Source of the DNA: Pseudonocardia asaccharolytica DSM 44247 = NBRC 16224
GTDB taxonomy: Bacteria > Actinomycetota > Actinomycetes > Mycobacteriales > Pseudonocardiaceae
Reading direction: 5' to 3'
NCBI RefSeq assembly: GCF_000423625.1
Contig: NZ_AUII01000003.1
Location: 186,001-250,000, forward strand
DNA: 64,000 bases
The notes beneath the pieces are model-generated. The model was not told the origin of the DNA. It was given only the letters and a program-made list of their open reading frames with translations, and ran no database searches. Below are positions 54,800 through 64,000 of this stretch, piece by piece; the first letter of the stretch is position 1, and every line of letters begins with the position of its first letter. Made by a program: the position numbers and the translations under genes.

Positions 54800-56461
54800 T
54801 CAGGTCCGCTCGCGGGCCCGCAGCTCGCGGCGCAGCAGCTTGCCGGTCACGGTCTTGGGGATCTCGTCGAGGAACTCGATCTGGCGCGGATACTTGTAGG
54901 CGGCCATCCGCTCCTTGACGAACCCGATGAGCTCGTCGGCGGTGACCGCCCGGCCGGGCCGCAGGCTGACGAAGGCCTTCACGGTCTCGCCGCGGTAGGC
55001 GTCGGGCACCCCGACCACGGCCGCCTCGCGGACGGCCTCGTGCTCGTAGAGCACGTCCTCGACCTCGCGCGGCCACACCTTGTATCCGCCGGCGTTGATC
55101 TGGTCCTTCTTCCGGTCGACGATGTAGAACCAGCCCGCCGCGTCCATGTACCCCACGTCGCCGGTGTGCAGGGCCCCGCCCGGGATCGCGGCGGCGGTCT
55201 CCTCCGGCTTCCCCCAGTACCCGGGCACGACCATCGGCCCGATCGTGACGATCTCGCCGATCTCCCCGGCCGGCAGGTCCCGCCCGTCGTCGCCGACGAC
55301 CCGCACCACCGCGTTGTAGATCGGCACCCCGACCGAGAGCGCCCCGGAGGCCTCGTCCACCGGCGCCTCGGCGTGGAACGGCACGCCGTGGCTGGGCGAG
55401 GTGGTCTCGGTCAGCCCGTAGATGTTGTGGATGTACTGGCCGAACGCCCCGGAGAACGCCTTCACCGTCGACGGGGGGATCGGCGCCCCGCCCGACCAGA
55501 TCTTGGTCAGCGACGCCAAGGCGTCCGGGTCGGCGTTCGGGGCGTTCATCAGCGCGATGAACACGGTGATCGAGCCGACGGTGAACGTCGGCCGCTCCGA
55601 CCGGATGGTGTCGATCGCGACCGCCGGCTCGAAGCGGTGAAACAGCACCAGCGGGACACCGAGCAGCAGCGAGACCGTGATGTGCGCGATCAGGCCGGTG
55701 ATGTGGAACAGCGGGGCCACGCCGAGGATGACGTCGTCGTCGCCCAGCCCGCACCACTGCCGGTAGGCCTGGGAGTTGAACACCACATTGCCGTGGGTGT
55801 TCATCGCGCCCTTCGGCGGCCCTGTCGTCCCTGAGGTGTAGGTGAGGAACGCCGTGTCACCGGGGGTGAACGACACCGGTGGCGGCCGCCGGCCGCGGAA
55901 CCGGTCGATCAGCTCCGCCATGTCGACGGTGTTCTCGCCGCGGACGCGTTCGACCCCGGCGAAGACCCGTTCGTCGCCCGTGGTCTGGTACTCCAGCTCC
56001 GAGGTGGTGATGACGGTCTGCACCGCGGTCCGGCCGACGATCTTCGCCGCGACGTCGCGATGCAGACTCTCCAGCGCGATCAGCACCCGCGCGCCGGAAT
56101 CCTTGAGCAGCAGCTCCAACTCCCGCTCCCGGTTCATCGGGTTGATCGAGACGGCGATCCCGCCGGCCTTCCAGGTCCCGACCAGCCCGATGACGAACTG
56201 CGGGACGTTCTGCAGGTACAGCGCCACCCGGTCGCCGGGCGTGACCCCGGTGTCGAGCAGCCCCGCCGCGAACGCGTCGGTCAGCTCGTCGAGCTCGCGC
56301 AGGGTGATGCGCCCGTCGAAGTAGCGGATGGCGTCCCCGTCGGGGTTGCGGGCCACGGACGCGGCGAACATCGCCAGCGCGTCGGTGAACTCGGGCGTGA
56401 TCTCGGCAGGCTGCTCCTTGTCGTAGATGCCCAGCCAAGGCTTCTCGTCGTAGCTGCTCAT
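54800..56461 (-). CDS. Long-chain-acyl-CoA synthetase-like AMP ligase
   Basis: This is a 553-residue adenylate-forming ligase. YTSGTTGPPKGAMNTHGN near residue 205, IYGLTETTSPSHGVP near 345, DVGYMDAAGWFYIVDRKKD near 445 and the lysine region KTVTGKLLRRELRARE at the end are intact. The ATG at 56461 is 20 bases after the cyclase-family stop, so both are probably one operon. The substrate (fatty, aromatic or other acid) is unknown. It is not closely related to the ligase beside the P450. Confidence 0.9.
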   Translation of the reverse strand: MSSYDEKPWLGIYDKEQPAEITPEFTDALAMFAASVARNPDGDAIRYFDGRITLRELDELTDAFAAGLLDTGVTPGDRVALYLQNVPQFVIGLVGTWKAGGIAVSINPMNRERELELLLKDSGARVLIALESLHRDVAAKIVGRTAVQTVITTSELEYQTTGDERVFAGVERVRGENTVDMAELIDRFRGRRPPPVSFTPGDTAFLTYTSGTTGPPKGAMNTHGNVVFNSQAYRQWCGLGDDDVILGVAPLFHITGLIAHITVSLLLGVPLVLFHRFEPAVAIDTIRSERPTFTVGSITVFIALMNAPNADPDALASLTKIWSGGAPIPPSTVKAFSGAFGQYIHNIYGLTETTSPSHGVPFHAEAPVDEASGALSVGVPIYNAVVRVVGDDGRDLPAGEIGEIVTIGPMVVPGYWGKPEETAAAIPGGALHTGDVGYMDAAGWFYIVDRKKDQINAGGYKVWPREVEDVLYEHEAVREAAVVGVPDAYRGETVKAFVSLRPGRAVTADELIGFVKERMAAYKYPRQIEFLDEIPKTVTGKLLRRELRARERT

Positions 56462-56481
56462 GACTCGAGTCCTCGGGGTCG

Positions 56482-57450
56482 CTAGCGGATGGCGATCGGG
56501 TTGACCGGCGCGCCGGTGCCCTTGACCACCTTGAGCGGCGCCGCGGCGTAGAGGAAACTCCACCGGCCGTCGGCGGCGCACGCCTCGGCCAGCTCGTCGA
56601 ACCAGGCGATCTCGGTGAGCGCCACCCCCAGGTTGCGCATCAGCGCGCAGTGCAGCGGCAGCGCCACCCCGGTCGCGGGCTCGTAGGTGACCTCGTTGGC
56701 GATGGTGTCGGTGACGAGGTTCGGGATCTCCCGGGTCTGGAACCATTCGACGAGCTCGCGGGAGTAGGTCAGGCCGGGTTCGTTGAACCCGTCGTAGAAC
56801 GACTCCTTGTCATCCAGCTGGTACCAGTAGCGCAGCCAGCCGGTGCGTACGCACAGGATGTCGTGCGGCTCGATGCTCACGCCCTGGGCCTTGGCGGCGT
56901 CCTCGAGGTCGTTGTGGTCGAACGTCTCGCCCTTGTCCAGCCACGGCTTGCCGCGGTGGCGGGCCATGTCGATGAGCACCCCGCGCCCGACCACGCCCTT
57001 CTCCGCGATCGGCAGCACCGAGGCCTTCTCCATCGCCTCGACGGTGGTGCGGGCGTCGTAGCCGTTCCACAGCTGGCCGTCGTACCAGACATGGCCCAGC
57101 GCGTCGTACTGGGTGGAACCCTGCAGGAAGATCAGCGCGGTGTCGTCGGCGTAGTGCAGCCCGCCGGGAAACTGCGGCGCGCCCTCGCCGTCCCACGTCG
57201 ACTCGTCCATCACGTTCTGCCGCTGGATGCCCTCGCGGCCGGGCCACAGCGGGTCGCCGGGCCCCTCGGTGCGGCCCATCTGGATCTGCAGGGTGAACAC
57301 CTCACCCGACTTGATGTGTTGCACCCCGCGCAGCACCTCGCCGGCATCGAGGTAGTTCAGGCAGCCCAACTCGTCGTCCGGGCCCCACTTGCCCCAGTTG
57401 CTCGGCGTATCGGCGCCCAGGAGATCCCGCATGGCAGGAGCGTCGGACAT
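56482..57450 (-). CDS. Cyclase family (PF04199, kynurenine formamidase-like) protein
   Basis: This is a 322-residue metal-dependent hydrolase of the cyclase family. The metal-binding region normally HxGTHxD appears here as STQYDALGHVWYDG near residue 112, and the later EPHDILCVRTGW is typical. WGKWGPDDELGCLNYL near the N-terminus is a family mark. The first metal ligand histidine is replaced (Gln), as in many long members of the family, so activity cannot be inferred. It is the first gene of a two-gene unit with the acyl-CoA ligase. Confidence 0.85.
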   Translation of the reverse strand: MSDAPAMRDLLGADTPSNWGKWGPDDELGCLNYLDAGEVLRGVQHIKSGEVFTLQIQMGRTEGPGDPLWPGREGIQRQNVMDESTWDGEGAPQFPGGLHYADDTALIFLQGSTQYDALGHVWYDGQLWNGYDARTTVEAMEKASVLPIAEKGVVGRGVLIDMARHRGKPWLDKGETFDHNDLEDAAKAQGVSIEPHDILCVRTGWLRYWYQLDDKESFYDGFNEPGLTYSRELVEWFQTREIPNLVTDTIANEVTYEPATGVALPLHCALMRNLGVALTEIAWFDELAEACAADGRWSFLYAAAPLKVVKGTGAPVNPIAIR

Positions 57451-58089
57451 CGTCGGCCTCCCTCGTCTCGGTGATTCAGGCGACTGCTTGATCGTGTTGC
57501 GCTGCTCGTGGTGGTGTCAAGGACGCCTGGCGAGTCCCTCCGAATGCCACCGGCGCCGAGCGGATCGGTATGATGAGCCCGCCTCGTCCGACGGCGGACG
57601 GTGTCCTTCCGCTCTCTCGCGGCCATACCCGGCGAACGGTCGGATGTCCGCTGCCAGAGGGGCTGGCCGTCGCCGACCGGTGCGCTGTGATGATCCACCG
57701 GATTGGGTGCGCCGGTCGTCCTTCAAAAGGGACCACTTACCGACGCGTAGAGTCTTGACTCGGTGCGCCTGTCAGGTCACTCTTAGGTCTCAGATGGTTT
57801 CCTCGGTGACCCGTCTCGACAGCGGCTGCCTTTGCGGCTAGACTGGCTCTTTGCGCTGCCTTCGTCCAGGCTCTGTGTGCGCGCCGCCGGAAGTCTCGAT
57901 CGGGAAAGATCTGGCCGCGAATGTGGGTCCTGGCCGATGGCCGCGCCACGACAACAGACGGCGTGCACCAAATCCGGACAACCCGACAGTCACCCGGCCC
58001 GGGCTCCCACCCCGGGCGAGACGACCAGACGGTAGCGCGAAGGACGGGGTGCCCGCCAGACGAGAGCGTAGTTCTCGGAAGGACGCATC
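57451..58089. other. Divergent intergenic region upstream of rpoB
   Basis: This 639-base stretch separates the minus-strand cyclase gene from rpoB. It holds the rpoB promoter (57816-57844) and a leader of about 240 bases. A second -35-like TTGACT stands at 57762-57767 without a convincing -10. I see no credible gene; short open frames here have neither start signals nor family features. Confidence 0.7.
57816..57844 (+). promoter_or_regulatory. Sigma70-type promoter of rpoBC
   Basis: TCGACA (57816-57821) and TAGACT (57839-57844) are separated by 17 bases, a near-ideal housekeeping promoter for an actinobacterium. Transcription would begin near 57851, leaving a leader of about 240 bases before the rpoB TTG. 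Confidence 0.75.
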
Positions 58090-61605
<3,516 letters not shown>

Positions 61606-61696
61606 CCGTCGGGGGCCCCACCGATCTCCACAGGCCCCCCCGATCGCTCCCCGGAATGCAGCCCCCAGCGCCACAAACGAGGATTGAAGGACACAC

Positions 61697-64000
<2,304 letters not shown>

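Overview
The window is chromosomal DNA from a high-GC actinobacterium, most likely of the Pseudonocardiaceae (Pseudonocardia-like). This rests on the very GC-rich codon use, the many GTG/TTG starts, an Lsr2-type nucleoid protein, a 14-gene complex I operon followed by a polyprenyl diphosphate synthase, ferredoxin-dependent KorAB, and the gene order rpmG-hadA-hadB ... tRNA-Trp-secE-nusG-rplK-rplA ... rplJ-rplL ... rpoB-rpoC. The genus is inferred, not proven.

Layout. 1-16.5 kb: plus-strand nuoB (partial) to nuoN, tightly coupled by overlapping stop/start codons, then a long-chain prenyl diphosphate synthase that probably makes the menaquinone tail used by complex I. 16.5-24.2 kb: lsr2-like gene, korB/korA, a crotonase-fold gene lacking both catalytic glutamates, a thioesterase, htpX, an AraC regulator, yajQ and tRNA-Tyr. 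24.25-29.61 kb: a small integrated element of the pSAM2/AICE kind, bounded by a 21-bp direct repeat of the tRNA-Tyr anticodon-arm sequence. It carries integrase, excisionase, a RepSA-like initiator, small unknown genes and a VapBC-like toxin-antitoxin pair. The integrase is broken or frameshifted once and the initiator twice, and no transfer gene is visible, so it looks like a grounded remnant. 29.61-30.60 kb: an IS5-type insertion sequence with a frameshifted transposase; it abuts the far attachment site on one side and a truncated, frameshifted O-methyltransferase on the other.

31.2-43.1 kb: ordinary accessory metabolism: CadD-like exporter, PrmC-related methyltransferase, patatin, a beta-lactamase-fold hydrolase, a holin-like membrane protein, TenA, an acyl-CoA ligase/cytochrome P450 operon with overlapping palindromes at its promoter, and a large LuxR-type ATPase regulator. 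A shrunken ECF sigma-factor remnant lies in this stretch. 43.3-49.4 kb: information-processing core: zinc-free S18, tRNA-Thr, tRNA-Met, zinc-ribbon L33, HadAB dehydratase, an aminotransferase, tRNA-Trp, SecE, NusG, L11 and L1. 49.4-53.1 kb: a decaying island between L1 and L10: monooxygenase pseudogene behind intact tandem TetR-like operators, a TetR gene that reads through its natural end, a CaiB/racemase-like gene and a MocR pseudogene. 53.1-64 kb: L10 leader, rplJ, rplL, an acyl-CoA ligase and a cyclase-family gene on the minus strand, then rpoB and the start of rpoC.

I see no CRISPR array, no rRNA and no convincing new multi-gene defence or biosynthetic system. The most informative signals are the newly delimited tRNA-Tyr element, the layered IS/attachment-site/methyltransferase junction, the hairpin that carries the stop codons of two convergent genes, a 50-bp perfect palindrome after rplL, and a pair of mutually exclusive hairpins inside the element.
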